A DNA stretch of 64,000 nt from positions 1,364,001-1,428,000 of the forward strand of contig NZ_CP080998.1 of the NCBI RefSeq assembly GCF_019645835.1. Direction: 5' to 3'. The stretch's first letter is position 1, and the number at the start of each line of letters is the position of its first letter. The notes beneath the pieces are model-generated. The model saw nothing but the letters and a program-made list of their open reading frames with translations. It was not told the DNA's origin and did no database searches. Made by a program: the position numbers and the translations under genes. The DNA is from Mycolicibacterium holsaticum DSM 44478 = JCM 12374 (lineage in GTDB: Bacteria > Actinomycetota > Actinomycetes > Mycobacteriales > Mycobacteriaceae). Of this stretch, positions 10,979 to 21,458 are shown in pieces.

Positions 10979-11809
10979 TCAGTGTGCGTTGGGCACCAGC
11001 CGCGACATCACCGTGTTGAAGAGCCGCTGATAGCCCGACCCGGTGATCCGCACGATCGCGTCGAGCACCTTGGCGTCCGGGCCGACGAGCACGCGGGGCC
11101 TGTTCTTCCGGACGGCGGCCAGTATTTCGCGCGCCGCCTTCTCCGGGGTGGTGATCGTCAGCCGGGTGTCGAAAGTCTTTGTCAGGCCTTCCTTGTCGAC
11201 CCCCTCGGCGGCCGTCGAGTTGCGCATGATCGCGGTCTTGATGCCGCCGGGATGCACGGTCGTCACCTTCACCGGATGCCGGTTGGCGATCATCTCCTGG
11301 CGCAGCGCCTCGGTGAACCCGCGCACGGCGAACTTCGCCGAGTTGTATGCGGCCTGGCCGGGAACCGAGAAGATTCCGAACAGGCTGGAGACGTTGACGA
11401 CGTGGCCGTCACCGGAGGCGATCAGGTGCGGCAGAAACGCCTTGGTGCCGTTGACCACACCCCAGAAATCGACGTCCATGACACGCTCGATGTCCTTGTA
11501 CGGCGTCACCTCGACATCGCCGACGTAGGCGATGCCGGCGTTGTTGTAGACCTGATTGACGGTGCCGAAATGCGCCACCACCGACTCGGCGTACAACTCG
11601 AAGGCTTCGCGTTCGGTGACGTCGAGGCGGTCGGCCTTCACCGGCGCGCCGATCGCCTTGAGCCGCTGCTCGGTGACGGCCAGCCCTTCGGTGTCGACGT
11701 CGCTGATCGCCAGCTTGGCGCCCGACCGGCCCAGCTCGATCGCCAGCGCCTGCCCAATACCCGATCCGGCACCGGTCACCACGGCGACCTTTCCGGCGAA
11801 GCCCTCCAT
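10979..11809 (-). CDS. Short-chain dehydrogenase/reductase (Rv1245c-like)
   Basis: 276 aa, classical SDR. The cofactor motif is TGAGSGIGQALA near residue 12, NNAG occurs as VYNNAGIAYVG, and the active site shows VNVSSLFGIFSVPGQAAYNSAKFA with the Ser, Tyr and Lys in the usual spacing. AGGAG lies about 7 bp upstream of ATG 11809. The substrate is unknown. The extended C-terminus (about 80 residues past the active site, ending SRLVPNAH) resembles membrane-peripheral mycobacterial SDRs. It is transcribed away from kgd's 3' end with a 127-bp gap. Confidence 0.92.
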   Translation of the reverse strand: MEGFAGKVAVVTGAGSGIGQALAIELGRSGAKLAISDVDTEGLAVTEQRLKAIGAPVKADRLDVTEREAFELYAESVVAHFGTVNQVYNNAGIAYVGDVEVTPYKDIERVMDVDFWGVVNGTKAFLPHLIASGDGHVVNVSSLFGIFSVPGQAAYNSAKFAVRGFTEALRQEMIANRHPVKVTTVHPGGIKTAIMRNSTAAEGVDKEGLTKTFDTRLTITTPEKAAREILAAVRKNRPRVLVGPDAKVLDAIVRITGSGYQRLFNTVMSRLVPNAH

Positions 11810-11936
11810 AACCGCTCCTCTGGTCGTGAACTCGAAACGAGGCTACCGGTACCGGCGGTAGCGCCTACAGCGGGCCGCCGTGTCCGGTGCGAGCGTGCGC
11901 AGACCCGCGACGCTCAGCGGGGTGTCGGGTCCGCTC

Positions 11937-14900
11937 TCAGGCGAAGGCTTCGTCGATGATCTCCTGCTGCTCGACGGCGTGCACCTTCGACGAGCCCGAC
12001 GAGGGCGCCGACATCGCCCGGCGCGAGATGCGTTGGATGCCGCCGAGCTTCTCCGGCAACACCTCGGGCAACGTCAACCCGAACGTCGGCCACGCACCCT
12101 GGTTGGCCGGCTCTTCCTGCACCCAGAAGTACTGCTCGACGTTCGGGTACTGGTCGAGCGTTTCGGCCAGCCGCCGGCGGGGCAGCGGGGCGAGCTGCTC
12201 GACGCGCACGATCGCGACGTCGTCGCGTTCCTCCTTGTTCTTGCGGGCCACCAGCTCGTAGTACAGCTTGCCGCTGCACAACAAGATCCGGCGCACCTTG
12301 CTGCGGTCACCGTCGCCCTCGGCGAAGGTGGGCTCCTCGATCACCGAGCGGAACTTGGCCTCGGTGAACTCCTTGAGGTCGCTGACCGCTGCCTTGTTGC
12401 GCAGCATCGACTTCGGGGTGAACACGATCAGCGGGCGGTGGATACCGTCCAAACCGTGTCTGCGCAGCAGATGGAAGTAGTTCGCCGGCGTCGACGGCAC
12501 CGCGATCGTCATCGAGCCCTCGGCCCACAGCTGCAGGAACCGCTCGATGCGGCCCGACGTGTGGTCGGGGCCCTGGCCTTCGTGACCGTGGGGCAGCAGC
12601 AGCACCACGTCGGAGCGCTGACCCCACTTGGCTTCACCCGAGCTGATGAACTCGTCGATGATCGACTGCGCGCCGTTGACGAAGTCGCCGAACTGCGCCT
12701 CCCACAGCACCAGTGCGTCCGGATTACCCACGGAGTAGCCGTATTCGAAGCCCACCGCGGCGAACTCCGACAGCGCCGAGTCGTACACCATCAGCCGGCC
12801 GCCGGTCGGGTTGCCGTCGGGATCGACGGTGAGCAGTTGCAGCGGGGTGAACTCCTCGCCCGTCTTGCGGTCGATGATCACCGAATGCCGCTGGCTGAAC
12901 GTGCCGCGGCGGGTGTCCTGCCCGGACAACCGGATCAGCTTGCCTTCGGCCAAGAACGAGCCGAGCGCCAGCAGTTCGGCGAACGCCCAGTCCACCTTGC
13001 CCTCGTAGGCCATCTCGCGCCGCTTCTCCAACACCGGCTTCACCCGCGGATGCACGGTAAAGCCTTCCGGCAGCGCAAGGTGGGCATCACCGATGCGGGC
13101 CAGCAGCGATTTGTCCACCCCGGTGTGCATCCCGGCGGGCACCATCTGGTCGGCCTCCACCGACGCACTGGGTTCGATCGCGTGCTTTTCGAGTTCGCGC
13201 ACTTCGTTGAACACGCGTTCCAGCTGGCCCTGGTAGTCGCGCAGCGCGTCCTCGGCTTCTTTCATCGAGATGTCGCCGCGGCCGATCAGCGCTTCGGTGT
13301 AGGTCTTGCGCACACCACGCTTGACGTCGATCGCGTCGTACATCGCCGGCTGCGTCATCGACGGGTCGTCGCCCTCGTTGTGGCCGCGGCGGCGGTAGCA
13401 GATCATGTCGATGACGACGTCCTTCTTGAACTTCTGCCGGAAGTCCACCGCCAGACGCGCCACCCACACCGCGGCCTCGGGATCGTCACCGTTGACGTGG
13501 AAGATCGGCGCCCCGATCATCTTGGCGACGTCGGTGCAGTACTCCGATGACTTGGCATCGGAAGGCGATGTGGTGAAACCGATCTGGTTGTTGACGACGA
13601 TGTGGATCGTGCCGCCCGTGCGGTAGCCGCGCAGCAGTGCGAGGTTGAGCGTCTCGGCCACCACACCCTGGCCCGCGAACGCGGCGTCACCGTGCAGCAT
13701 CAGCGGCACGACGGTGAAGCCGGTGTCGTCGTCGCCTTCGTTCTCGATGTCGATCAGGTCCTGTTTGGCCCGGACCAGACCCTCCAGCACCGGGTCCACC
13801 GCCTCCAAATGTGACGGGTTGGCGACCAGCGACACCTCGATGTCGTTGTCGCCGAACATCTGGATGAACGTGCCGGTCGCACCCAGGTGGTACTTGACGT
13901 CACCGGAGCCGTGCGCCTGCGACGGGTTCAGGTTGCCCTCGAACTCGCTGAAGATCTGCGAGTACGGCTTTCCGACGATGTTGGCCAGCACGTTGAGCCG
14001 ACCGCGGTGCGGCATGCCGATGACCACCTCGTCGAGGCCGTGCTCGGCGCACTGGTCGATGACGGCGTCCATGGTCGGAATGACCGTCTCCGCCCCTTCC
14101 AGCGAGAACCGTTTCTGCCCAACATATTTCGTCTGCAGGAACGTCTCGAACGCCTCGGCGGCGTTGAGCCGGCTCAGAATGTACTTCTGCTGCGCGACGG
14201 TCGGTTTGTCGTGTCTGCCCTCGATCCGCTCCTGCAGCCACTGCTGCTGTTCGGGTTCGAGGATGTGGGTGTACTCCACCCCGACGTGGCGGCAGTACGC
14301 GTCGCGCAGCACCGCGAGCACATCGCGCAGTTTCTTGTGCTCGGCGCCGGCGAACCCGTTGACCTTGAACTCGCGGTCGAGGTCCCACAGCGTCAGGCCG
14401 TGGGTCAGCACGTCGAGATCGGGGTGACTGCGGAACCGGTTCTTGTCCAGTCGCAGCGGGTCGATGTCGGCCATCAGGTGACCGCGGTTGCGGTAATCGG
14501 CGATCAACTCGATGACGCGGGCGTTCTTGTCCTCGATCGAGTCGGGGTTGTCGGTGCGCCAGCGCACCGGCTCGTAGGGGATGCTCAGCTCGCGGAAGAT
14601 CTCGTCGAAGAAATCGTCGGAGAGCAACAGCTCGTGCATCGTGCGCAGGAAGTCCCCGGACTCCGCGCCCTGGATGATGCGGTGGTCGTAGGTGGAGCTC
14701 AGCGTGACCAGCTTGCCGATGCCCAGGTCCGCGATGCGTTCCGGGCTGGCGCCCTGGAACTCGGCCGGGTACTCCATCGCGCCGACACCGATGATCGCGC
14801 CCTGCCCACGCATCAGCCGGGGCACCGAGTGCACGGTGCCGATGGTGCCCGGGTTGGTCAACGAAATCGTCACGCCCGAAAAGTCGTCGCCGGTCAGCTT

Positions 14901-15689
14901 GCCGTCCCTGGCCCGCCGCACGATGTCCTCGTAGGCGGCGATGAACTGGCCGAAGCGCATGGACTCGGCCTTCTTGATGGCCGCCACCACCAGCTGCCGG
15001 CTGCCACCCTTGCCCTGCAGGTCGATCGCCAGTCCCAGGTTCGTGTGGGCGGGCGTGACGGCGTTGGGTTTTCCGTCGATCTCGGTGAAGTGACGGTTCA
15101 TGTTCGGGAAATTGTTGACCGCCTGAACCAGCGCATAACCGATCAGGTGGGTGAACGAGATCTTGCCGCCGCGGGTCCGCTTGAGGTGGTTGTTGATGAC
15201 GATCCGGTTGTCGATCATCAGTTTGGCTGGGATGGCGCGCACGCTGGTGGCGGTGGGCACCTCCAACGAGGCCGACATGTTCTTGACGACCGCCGCGGCC
15301 GCCCCGCGCAGCACCTGGGTCTCGTCGCCGTCGGGCTGCGGTGCGGCGGTCTTGGCCTTCGGTTGTGCCTGGTCGCTGTTCGGCTTGCTGTCTTTGGGCT
15401 CAGCCGCCTTGGGTTCAGGTTTTTTCGCCGCCGCGGACTTCTTGGGCTCGGCTGGCTTTGCCGCGGAGCCCTTCGGTGCGGGTGCGGGCGCGGGTTCAGG
15501 CGGGGAGACGGGCGCCGCGGCGCGTTGACCGTTACCGTCGGCGACCTCACTGTCGGTGGTTGGCTCGGGGGAGTAGTCGACCAGGAATTCATGCCAACTG
15601 GGATCTACCGACGAGGGATCCTCGCGGAACTTGCGATACATCTCCTCGACCAACCACTCGTTCTGTCCGAATGGTGAAGGTGAGCTCAC
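11937..15689 (-). CDS. kgd: Multifunctional 2-oxoglutarate metabolism enzyme Kgd (SucA-type)
   Basis: 1,250 aa from GTG 15689, which gives the family start [20 protein letters not shown]; a longer in-frame start exists 30 bp upstream. Domain order: short E1 N-terminal helix, a linker of about 80 residues rich in Ala, Pro and Lys, an E2-type acyltransferase domain lacking a lipoyl domain ([20 protein letters not shown], ending in [13 protein letters not shown]) and a thiamine-diphosphate E1 domain ([38 protein letters not shown]). Members perform 2-oxoglutarate decarboxylation, carboligation and, with partner E2/E3 enzymes, dehydrogenase activity, and are controlled by the FHA protein GarA. 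A strong antisense reading frame across it is a GC artefact. Confidence 0.97.
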   Translation of the reverse strand: MSSPSPFGQNEWLVEEMYRKFREDPSSVDPSWHEFLVDYSPEPTTDSEVADGNGQRAAAPVSPPEPAPAPAPKGSAAKPAEPKKSAAAKKPEPKAAEPKDSKPNSDQAQPKAKTAAPQPDGDETQVLRGAAAAVVKNMSASLEVPTATSVRAIPAKLMIDNRIVINNHLKRTRGGKISFTHLIGYALVQAVNNFPNMNRHFTEIDGKPNAVTPAHTNLGLAIDLQGKGGSRQLVVAAIKKAESMRFGQFIAAYEDIVRRARDGKLTGDDFSGVTISLTNPGTIGTVHSVPRLMRGQGAIIGVGAMEYPAEFQGASPERIADLGIGKLVTLSSTYDHRIIQGAESGDFLRTMHELLLSDDFFDEIFRELSIPYEPVRWRTDNPDSIEDKNARVIELIADYRNRGHLMADIDPLRLDKNRFRSHPDLDVLTHGLTLWDLDREFKVNGFAGAEHKKLRDVLAVLRDAYCRHVGVEYTHILEPEQQQWLQERIEGRHDKPTVAQQKYILSRLNAAEAFETFLQTKYVGQKRFSLEGAETVIPTMDAVIDQCAEHGLDEVVIGMPHRGRLNVLANIVGKPYSQIFSEFEGNLNPSQAHGSGDVKYHLGATGTFIQMFGDNDIEVSLVANPSHLEAVDPVLEGLVRAKQDLIDIENEGDDDTGFTVVPLMLHGDAAFAGQGVVAETLNLALLRGYRTGGTIHIVVNNQIGFTTSPSDAKSSEYCTDVAKMIGAPIFHVNGDDPEAAVWVARLAVDFRQKFKKDVVIDMICYRRRGHNEGDDPSMTQPAMYDAIDVKRGVRKTYTEALIGRGDISMKEAEDALRDYQGQLERVFNEVRELEKHAIEPSASVEADQMVPAGMHTGVDKSLLARIGDAHLALPEGFTVHPRVKPVLEKRREMAYEGKVDWAFAELLALGSFLAEGKLIRLSGQDTRRGTFSQRHSVIIDRKTGEEFTPLQLLTVDPDGNPTGGRLMVYDSALSEFAAVGFEYGYSVGNPDALVLWEAQFGDFVNGAQSIIDEFISSGEAKWGQRSDVVLLLPHGHEGQGPDHTSGRIERFLQLWAEGSMTIAVPSTPANYFHLLRRHGLDGIHRPLIVFTPKSMLRNKAAVSDLKEFTEAKFRSVIEEPTFAEGDGDRSKVRRILLCSGKLYYELVARKNKEERDDVAIVRVEQLAPLPRRRLAETLDQYPNVEQYFWVQEEPANQGAWPTFGLTLPEVLPEKLGGIQRISRRAMSAPSSGSSKVHAVEQQEIIDEAFA

Positions 15690-15855
15690 GGTAGCTACTC
15701 GCCTCGATTCTCGCGTCACGCAAGCGCGGTGAAACGCTTGCCATGTTCTGTGCGGTTACCCGCCTTTCCACCGCCCTAAAGGCTAGCGCCGAAGCAACCG
15801 TCAAGCCACGACAACGGCGTTATGGCCCATCGTCGCCTGGGGCGCCCACGCTAGT

Positions 15856-16602
15856 TCACGGTGCCGGCAACACGTGCAGCGCCGAGGGCCAGCGCGGGGG
15901 CGGGCTGCCGAACGCCTTCTGGGCGTTGGCCACGATGCGTTTGCCCATCAGACGATTGCCGACTCCGCCGACGACGGCGCCGATGCCCACCGGCAGCAGC
16001 TTGCCGAAGGCGATCGCTCCGCGCTTGAGCGTGTAGCGCTTGACGAAGTACCGCAGCAGGCGGGAGTTCAGCTGCGACACCGCCGGCAGCGGCAACGTCG
16101 CGGCCCCGTCGGCGACCCACGCGCCGCTGGTGCGGCCCGACCCGATCAGGTCGGCCAGCGCCGCCTTGCCGTCGTCGCCGACGAGCACGCCGAGCACCAT
16201 GGCGCGGCGGCGCTCCCGGTGCTCGACGGGAATTCCGTGCACTTCGGCGACGGCGAGCACATACAGCGTCGTCGCCTCCAGGAACACCACGGTCTCCCCG
16301 GCGACCGCCGACAGCGCGGTCAACGTGCCGATGCCGGGAACCGCGGCCGCGGAGCCGACGGCCGCACCGCTGGCCATCACCGCCGCCAGATACTGCGTCT
16401 CAAGCTTTTTCACGATCTCGGCAGGCGTCGCACCCGGGTTACGTTCGCGGATGCGGTCGACGTAGGCCTTGACCGCCGGCGCCTGCACCCGCGAACCGCG
16501 TTCGATGACCCCGGAAAGCACCTTGGCTGCAGCGCTGGGATCCTCGGCGGCGCCGTCGTGGGTAGCGGGCAGCTGCTTCTTGGCCCTTGATCGGGCATTC
16601 AT
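15856..16602 (-). CDS. EcsC-like membrane-associated protein (Rv1249c-like)
   Basis: 248 aa. A Lys/Arg-rich start (MNARSRAKKQ) is followed by an amphipathic region and a hydrophobic stretch (VMASGAAVGSAAAVPGIGTLTALSAVAGETVVFLEATTLYVLAVAEVHG) typical of EcsC-family proteins, then a second hydrophobic patch (FGKLLPVGIGAVVGGVGNRLMGKRIV). Function is unknown. It lies downstream of kgd with a 166-bp gap that should hold the kgd promoter, and diverges from the Bcr/CflA exporter. Confidence 0.82.
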   Translation of the reverse strand: MNARSRAKKQLPATHDGAAEDPSAAAKVLSGVIERGSRVQAPAVKAYVDRIRERNPGATPAEIVKKLETQYLAAVMASGAAVGSAAAVPGIGTLTALSAVAGETVVFLEATTLYVLAVAEVHGIPVEHRERRRAMVLGVLVGDDGKAALADLIGSGRTSGAWVADGAATLPLPAVSQLNSRLLRYFVKRYTLKRGAIAFGKLLPVGIGAVVGGVGNRLMGKRIVANAQKAFGSPPPRWPSALHVLPAP

Positions 16603-16746
16603 CGGCGGCCTCCCCGGTCCGAACGGCTGACTTCAGGCTATCCGTTTCACATAACGCACGACTCCGGGCTGGTGTGCCCGAGGTGATCGCACTCACTGTG
16701 TGCCCGATCGGGAAGAAAATAATGAGAAGCGACGCTAACCATCTTC

Positions 16747-18066
16747 ATGGCAACATCACCGGCTGTGGACCTGACGCGCACGGCTTCCGAGATCTCTGGA
16801 TCGATCTCCGGATCCAAGCCGCCGAGCCGCACCCGGATGATCCTCGTCCTGGGTGTCATGGTGGCGCTCGGTCCGCTCACCATCGATATGTATCTGCCCG
16901 CTCTGCCCGAGATCGGGGAGCAGCTCGGGGTGTCATCGTCGGTCGCGCAGCTCACCTTGACCGGGACGTTGGCGGGTCTGGCGCTGGGCCAGCTGATCGT
17001 GGGGCCGTTGTCGGATTCGCTGGGCCGGCGACGGCCGCTGATGGCCGGCATCGTGCTGCACATGGTGGCGTCGCTGCTGTGCCTGCTCGCGCCGAACATC
17101 ACCGTTCTGGGCCTGGCCCGCGGGCTGCAGGGCATGGGTGCCGCCGCGACCGCGGTGGTGGCCATCGCCGTGGTCGGCGACCTGTTCACGGAGTCGGCTG
17201 CCGCCACCGTGATGTCGCGGTTGATCCTGGTGCTCGGGGTCGCGCCCGTTCTGGCTCCGTCGCTGGGAGCCGCGGTGTTGTTGACCGCGTCCTGGCATTG
17301 GGTGTTCGCCGCGCTGGTCGTGATGGCAGGCGCGCTGTTGGTGGTTGCCGCGCTGGCGCTGCCCGAGACCCTGCCCGTGTCGCACCGCAGGCCGCTGAAG
17401 GTGCGCGGCATCATCGCCACCTACGGCGAACTGCTGCGCGACGTGCGCTTCGTGGTTCTGGTTCTGGTCGCCGCGCTGAGCATGTCGGGTCTGTTCGCCT
17501 ACATCGCGGGCGCGTCGTTCGTGCTGCAGGGCCGCTACGGCCTCGATCAGCAGGTGTTCGCGCTGGTGTTCGCGGCCGGGGCCATCGCGCTGATCGGCGC
17601 GACGCAGTTCAACGTCGTGCTGCTGCGGCGGTTCGCCCCGCCGGCCATCATGCTGTGCGCGCTGGTGGCCGCGACGGCGGCCGGCGCCGTCTTCATCGGG
17701 CTGTCGGTCACCCACGTCGGCGGGCTGTGGGGCTTCGTCGTTCCGGTGTGGGCGATCCTGGCCGCCCTGGGCCTGGTCCTGCCCAACGCGCCCGCGGTGG
17801 CGTTGTCCCGGCATCCGGAGGCCGCGGGCACGGCGGCGGCGCTGCTCGGTGCCGCGCAGTTCGGGTTGGGTGCGGCGGTGGCGCCGGTGGTCGGCGTGCT
17901 CGGCAACGACCAGATCGCGCTGGCTCTGGTGATGACGATGGGTATGGTGGTCGCGTTGTTCGCGCTGGCACCCACGCTGCGCGGCGGATACCACCACGCG
18001 GAGGGTGCGCCGGCGGTCGACCACGGGTACGGCGTCATCGGCGACACCGTCCCCGAGCCCGCCTGA
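16747..18066 (+). CDS. Bcr/CflA-family multidrug efflux MFS transporter
   Basis: 439 aa with 12 predicted helices (DHA1 family). The opening LVLGVMVALGPLTIDMYLPALPEIGEQLGVSSS is diagnostic for Bcr/CflA drug exporters, and the loop motif GPLSDSLGRRRPLM follows helix 2. It should extrude drugs or metabolites with proton exchange across the inner membrane. It is followed by a second MFS exporter of a different family on the same strand 88 bp later, with a perfect short palindrome in between. Confidence 0.92.
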   Translation: MATSPAVDLTRTASEISGSISGSKPPSRTRMILVLGVMVALGPLTIDMYLPALPEIGEQLGVSSSVAQLTLTGTLAGLALGQLIVGPLSDSLGRRRPLMAGIVLHMVASLLCLLAPNITVLGLARGLQGMGAAATAVVAIAVVGDLFTESAAATVMSRLILVLGVAPVLAPSLGAAVLLTASWHWVFAALVVMAGALLVVAALALPETLPVSHRRPLKVRGIIATYGELLRDVRFVVLVLVAALSMSGLFAYIAGASFVLQGRYGLDQQVFALVFAAGAIALIGATQFNVVLLRRFAPPAIMLCALVAATAAGAVFIGLSVTHVGGLWGFVVPVWAILAALGLVLPNAPAVALSRHPEAAGTAAALLGAAQFGLGAAVAPVVGVLGNDQIALALVMTMGMVVALFALAPTLRGGYHHAEGAPAVDHGYGVIGDTVPEPA

Positions 18067-18086
18067 CCCTGCGTTACCCGTGTGCA

Positions 18087-18100
18087 CCCGACTTGTCGGG
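18087..18100. repeat. Perfect short palindrome CCCGACTTGTCGGG
   Basis: Six-base arms CCCGAC and GTCGGG flank TT, within a looser TGTG...CACA frame. It lies 21 bp past the Bcr/CflA stop and 55 bp before the next exporter start, so it could be a weak terminator hairpin or an operator for the second exporter. Confidence 0.4.
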
Positions 18101-18154
18101 ACCGCACAAGCTCCGTAGCGTCGGCTGAATCGTCACGTACTTAGTTGACTCGAG

Positions 18155-20074
18155 ATGCCTTCACACCTGATTCCCCCGCCAACCGGCCGTGCCTCGGCAG
18201 TGCGACACGAGCTCAGCCGCCTGCTGTCGCGGGAACCCGCCGACGTCGCCGGCCGCTCGTGGAGCGCGCTGTGGGCGATGATGGTCGGGTTCTTCATGAT
18301 CCTGGTCGACGCGACCATCGTGGCGGTCGCCAATCCGTCGCTGATGGACGAGTTGGGCGCCGACTACGACGCCGTCATCTGGGTGACCAGCGCCTACCTG
18401 CTGGCCTACGCCGTGCCGCTGTTGGTGGCCGGGCGGCTCGGCGACCGGTTCGGCCCGAAGAACCTCTACGTCATCGGGTTGAGCATGTTCACCGCCGCCT
18501 CGCTGTGGTGTGGCCTCTCCGGCACGATCGGGATGCTGGTGGCCGCCCGGGTACTGCAGGGCGTCGGGGCTTCGTTGTTGACGCCGCAGACCCTGTCGAC
18601 GATCACCAGGATCTTCCCGGCCGACCGTCGCGGCGTCGCGATGGGTGTGTGGGGCGCGACCGCCGGCGTCGCGACGCTGGTCGGTCCGTTGGCCGGGGGC
18701 TTCCTGCTCGACGGCCTCGGCTGGCAGTGGATCTTCTTCGTGAACGTGCCCGTCGGCGTCCTCGGTGTGGTGCTGGCCGCCCGCCTGGTGCCCCAACTGC
18801 CCAGGCGCAAGCAGCCTTTCGACATCCCGGGCGTGCTGTTGTCCGGCATCGGCATGTTCATGATCGTGTTCGCCCTGCAGGAGGGCCAGGCCAACCAGTG
18901 GGCGCCGTGGATATTCGGCACTATCGCAGGCGGGGTCGGTTTCATGGCCGCGTTTTTGATCTGGCAGTCGGTCAACCCCCGCGAGCCGCTCATCCCGTTG
19001 GCGATTTTCCGTGACCGCGACTTCTATCTGTCCAACCTCGGTGTCGCCACGATCGGGTTCGTCGTTACCGGGATGATGGTGCCGATCATGTTCTACGCCC
19101 AAGGGGTGTGCGGGCTTTCACCGACCCGCGCGGCGGTGCTCATCGCGCCGATGGCGATCGTCACCGGCGTGCTGGCACCGTTCGTCGGCAAGATCGTCGA
19201 CCGATCACATCCGCGGCCGGTGGTGGGTTTCGGGTTCTCCGTGCTGGCCATCTCGATGACGTGGCTGTCGATCGAGATGACACCGACCACGCCGATCTGG
19301 CGGCTCGTGCTTCCGCTGACGGTGACCGGCGTGGGCATGGCGTTCATCTGGTCACCGCTGGCCGCCACCGCCACCCGTAATCTGGCCGTCGACCGCGCCG
19401 GCGCGGGCTCAGGCGTCTACAACGCCACCCGTCAGGTCGGGGCGGTGTTGGGCAGCGCCGGTATTGCGGCGTTCATGACCTGGCGGATCGGCGCGGTCAT
19501 GCCGCCGACGGCCGACCGGGCCACCCGGGTGTCGGGCGGCGTGATGGAGCTGCCCACGTTCCTTCACAAACCGTTCGCCGCGGCGATGTCGCAGGCAATG
19601 CTGTTGCCGGCGTTCGTCGCATTGATCGGGGTGGTGCTGGCACTGTTCTTCGTGGGCTTCGAACGCGACCCGGTCGACGGCCCCGACGGCCTTGACCCCG
19701 ACGCCGGTGCCGGTCCGGCCGTCGACTACGGCGGGGACGAGACGTTCGTCGACGACGACGACGACTACCTCGAGTACACCGTGTCGTGGGACGAACCCGA
19801 ACCCGAACCGGATCCGTCGCGCTGGCAGGCAAGACTGGACCAGCTGCTCGCCGACGTCCCGTCGACCCCAACCGCGTCGCCCGATCGTGAACCGATCGGC
19901 CACGCACACAACGGGTTTCACATCGATAGCCGGCAGCGGTTCCGGCCGATGGGGCGCAGGCCGCTGGCCGAGCCCCCGTCGTCGGTGCGCGACACGTATC
20001 AGTTGCCGACCGGCCATCACCATCGGCACCCGCGACATCGCCGCTCCGACGAGTCGCGGCCTCGCGGCGACTGA
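18155..20074 (+). CDS. DHA2-family (14-helix) MFS drug exporter with long acidic, His-rich tail (Rv1250-like)
   Basis: 639 aa. Helices begin at [26 protein letters not shown], the DHA2 opening, with the loop [17 protein letters not shown] and motif C-like [19 protein letters not shown]. Fourteen helices end near residue 505. The remaining 135 residues are cytosolic, strongly acidic ([23 protein letters not shown]) and end in a basic His-rich segment ([11 protein letters not shown]). Such tails may bind partners or metal. By family it exports drugs or amphiphilic metabolites; the natural substrate is unknown. Confidence 0.92.
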   Translation: MPSHLIPPPTGRASAVRHELSRLLSREPADVAGRSWSALWAMMVGFFMILVDATIVAVANPSLMDELGADYDAVIWVTSAYLLAYAVPLLVAGRLGDRFGPKNLYVIGLSMFTAASLWCGLSGTIGMLVAARVLQGVGASLLTPQTLSTITRIFPADRRGVAMGVWGATAGVATLVGPLAGGFLLDGLGWQWIFFVNVPVGVLGVVLAARLVPQLPRRKQPFDIPGVLLSGIGMFMIVFALQEGQANQWAPWIFGTIAGGVGFMAAFLIWQSVNPREPLIPLAIFRDRDFYLSNLGVATIGFVVTGMMVPIMFYAQGVCGLSPTRAAVLIAPMAIVTGVLAPFVGKIVDRSHPRPVVGFGFSVLAISMTWLSIEMTPTTPIWRLVLPLTVTGVGMAFIWSPLAATATRNLAVDRAGAGSGVYNATRQVGAVLGSAGIAAFMTWRIGAVMPPTADRATRVSGGVMELPTFLHKPFAAAMSQAMLLPAFVALIGVVLALFFVGFERDPVDGPDGLDPDAGAGPAVDYGGDETFVDDDDDYLEYTVSWDEPEPEPDPSRWQARLDQLLADVPSTPTASPDREPIGHAHNGFHIDSRQRFRPMGRRPLAEPPSSVRDTYQLPTGHHHRHPRHRRSDESRPRGD

Positions 20075-20108
20075 CGAACTCCTCGACCGCACAATCGCCT
20101 CGCTCGGC

Positions 20109-21458
20109 TTATGTGTCGAAAAGCACTGCGGGGTTGAGGTATCCGGTCGGGTCGAAAGCTGTCTTCACCGCTCGCATGGCCGCGATGTCGGCGTCGGTGC
20201 GTGACATCGCGAGGTAGTCGCGCTTGCGGGTGCCGACGCCGTGCTCAGAGCTGACGTTGCCGCCGAGGCGGGCGATCAACGCCATCATCGACGAGTACAA
20301 CCTGCGCTCCGCGTCCGGCCCGCAGCGCAACACGTTCAGATGCAGGTTGCCCTCGCCGATGTGGCCGAACAGCACCGGGATCGCCGCGGGGGCGTGTTCT
20401 GCGACGAGGAGTGACGCGCTCTCGGCGAACTCCGAAATGCCCGAAAGGGGCAGCGAGACATCGAATTTCAGTGGCGGACCGTACACACCCAGCACCTCGG
20501 CGACCGCCTCGCGCACTTGCCACAACCGCTGCTGTGCGGCGGCATCGACGCCGACCGCCGGTTCACCTGTCAGTTTGGCGCCGTCGAGCGCGCCCGCCAG
20601 CCGCTCGGTCTGGTCGTCATCGCCGGCCAGTTCGATCAGCAGCTGCCAGGCACCGTCGACGGGGGCGGGCACGCCGACATGCTCGGCGGTCAGCGCGCTC
20701 GCGCGGGCGTCGACCAACTCCAGTGCGGCGATGCCGTCCAGATCCCGGAATACCCGGCCGGTTTCGATGAGCGCCTCCAGGTCGGCGAACCCGCAGATCG
20801 CGGTCACCCGGGACCGTGGCAAGGGATGCAGCCGCAGATCCAGCCCGGTGATCACGCCGAGCGTGCCCTCGGCGCCGATGAACAGGGACGCCAGGTCATA
20901 TCCGGTGTTGTCCATCCGCACCTGGCTGTGCCGGTGCAGCACCGTGCCGTCGGGCAGCGCCACGTCCAGCCCGATGACCTGCTCACCCATGTTGCCGTAG
21001 CGCACGGTGCGCAGCCCGCCGGCGTTCGTCGACGCCATACCGCCGACGGTGGCCGAATCGCGCGCGGCCAGATCGACACCGAACACCAGGCCCGACGCGG
21101 CCGCTGCGCGCTGCACCTCGACCAGCGTCGCACCGGCACCGACGTGGATCCGCCGCTCGACGACGTCGACCTCGCCGACGTCGCGCAGCCGTTCGGTGGA
21201 CAGCAGGACGTCGTCGTGCTCGGGCACCGTGCCGGCGACCAGCGAGGTGCGCCCGCCCTGCACGGTGACGCAGACACCGGCGTCGCGGCAGCTTCGCAGC
21301 ACGGCGGCGACCTCGTCTGTCGTTCCCGGCCGCACCAGCGCGGCGGCGTTGCCTCGGTAGCGCCCGGTGTGGTCGACGGTGCGTCCGGCCAACAGGTCAG
21401 GGTCGGTGCTCACATGGGCGGCGCCGACGATCGCGGCCAGCCGGTCGGTCAAGCTCAT
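20109..21458 (-). CDS. FAD-binding oxidoreductase (GlcD/D-lactate dehydrogenase family)
   Basis: 449 aa, VAO/PCMH-type flavoprotein oxidising a 2-hydroxy acid. FAD-binding residues lie in VTVQGGRTSLVAGTVPEHDDVLLSTERL and DSATVGGMASTNAGGLRTVRYGNM, followed by GAEGTLGVITGLDLRLHPLP. The C-terminal FAD-oxidase domain carries FGHIGEGNLHLNV and EHGVGTRKRDYL. Its ATG overlaps the stop of the nuclease-helicase gene (ATGA, 21455-21458), so it is translationally coupled to it, an unexpected pairing. A second, related flavoprotein lies at 32353-33726. The substrate (lactate, glycolate or hydroxyglutarate) is not resolved. Confidence 0.9.
   Translation of the reverse strand: MSLTDRLAAIVGAAHVSTDPDLLAGRTVDHTGRYRGNAAALVRPGTTDEVAAVLRSCRDAGVCVTVQGGRTSLVAGTVPEHDDVLLSTERLRDVGEVDVVERRIHVGAGATLVEVQRAAAASGLVFGVDLAARDSATVGGMASTNAGGLRTVRYGNMGEQVIGLDVALPDGTVLHRHSQVRMDNTGYDLASLFIGAEGTLGVITGLDLRLHPLPRSRVTAICGFADLEALIETGRVFRDLDGIAALELVDARASALTAEHVGVPAPVDGAWQLLIELAGDDDQTERLAGALDGAKLTGEPAVGVDAAAQQRLWQVREAVAEVLGVYGPPLKFDVSLPLSGISEFAESASLLVAEHAPAAIPVLFGHIGEGNLHLNVLRCGPDAERRLYSSMMALIARLGGNVSSEHGVGTRKRDYLAMSRTDADIAAMRAVKTAFDPTGYLNPAVLFDT

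Noticed and set aside
13887..15677. 596-codon plus-strand frame across kgd
   Set aside because: Antisense shadow; kgd on the other strand has complete, recognisable motifs.
16587..18128. 513-codon plus-strand frame overlapping the Bcr/CflA exporter
   Set aside because: Out-of-frame shadow rich in Arg/Gly/Ala; the exporter frame carries proper helices and motifs.
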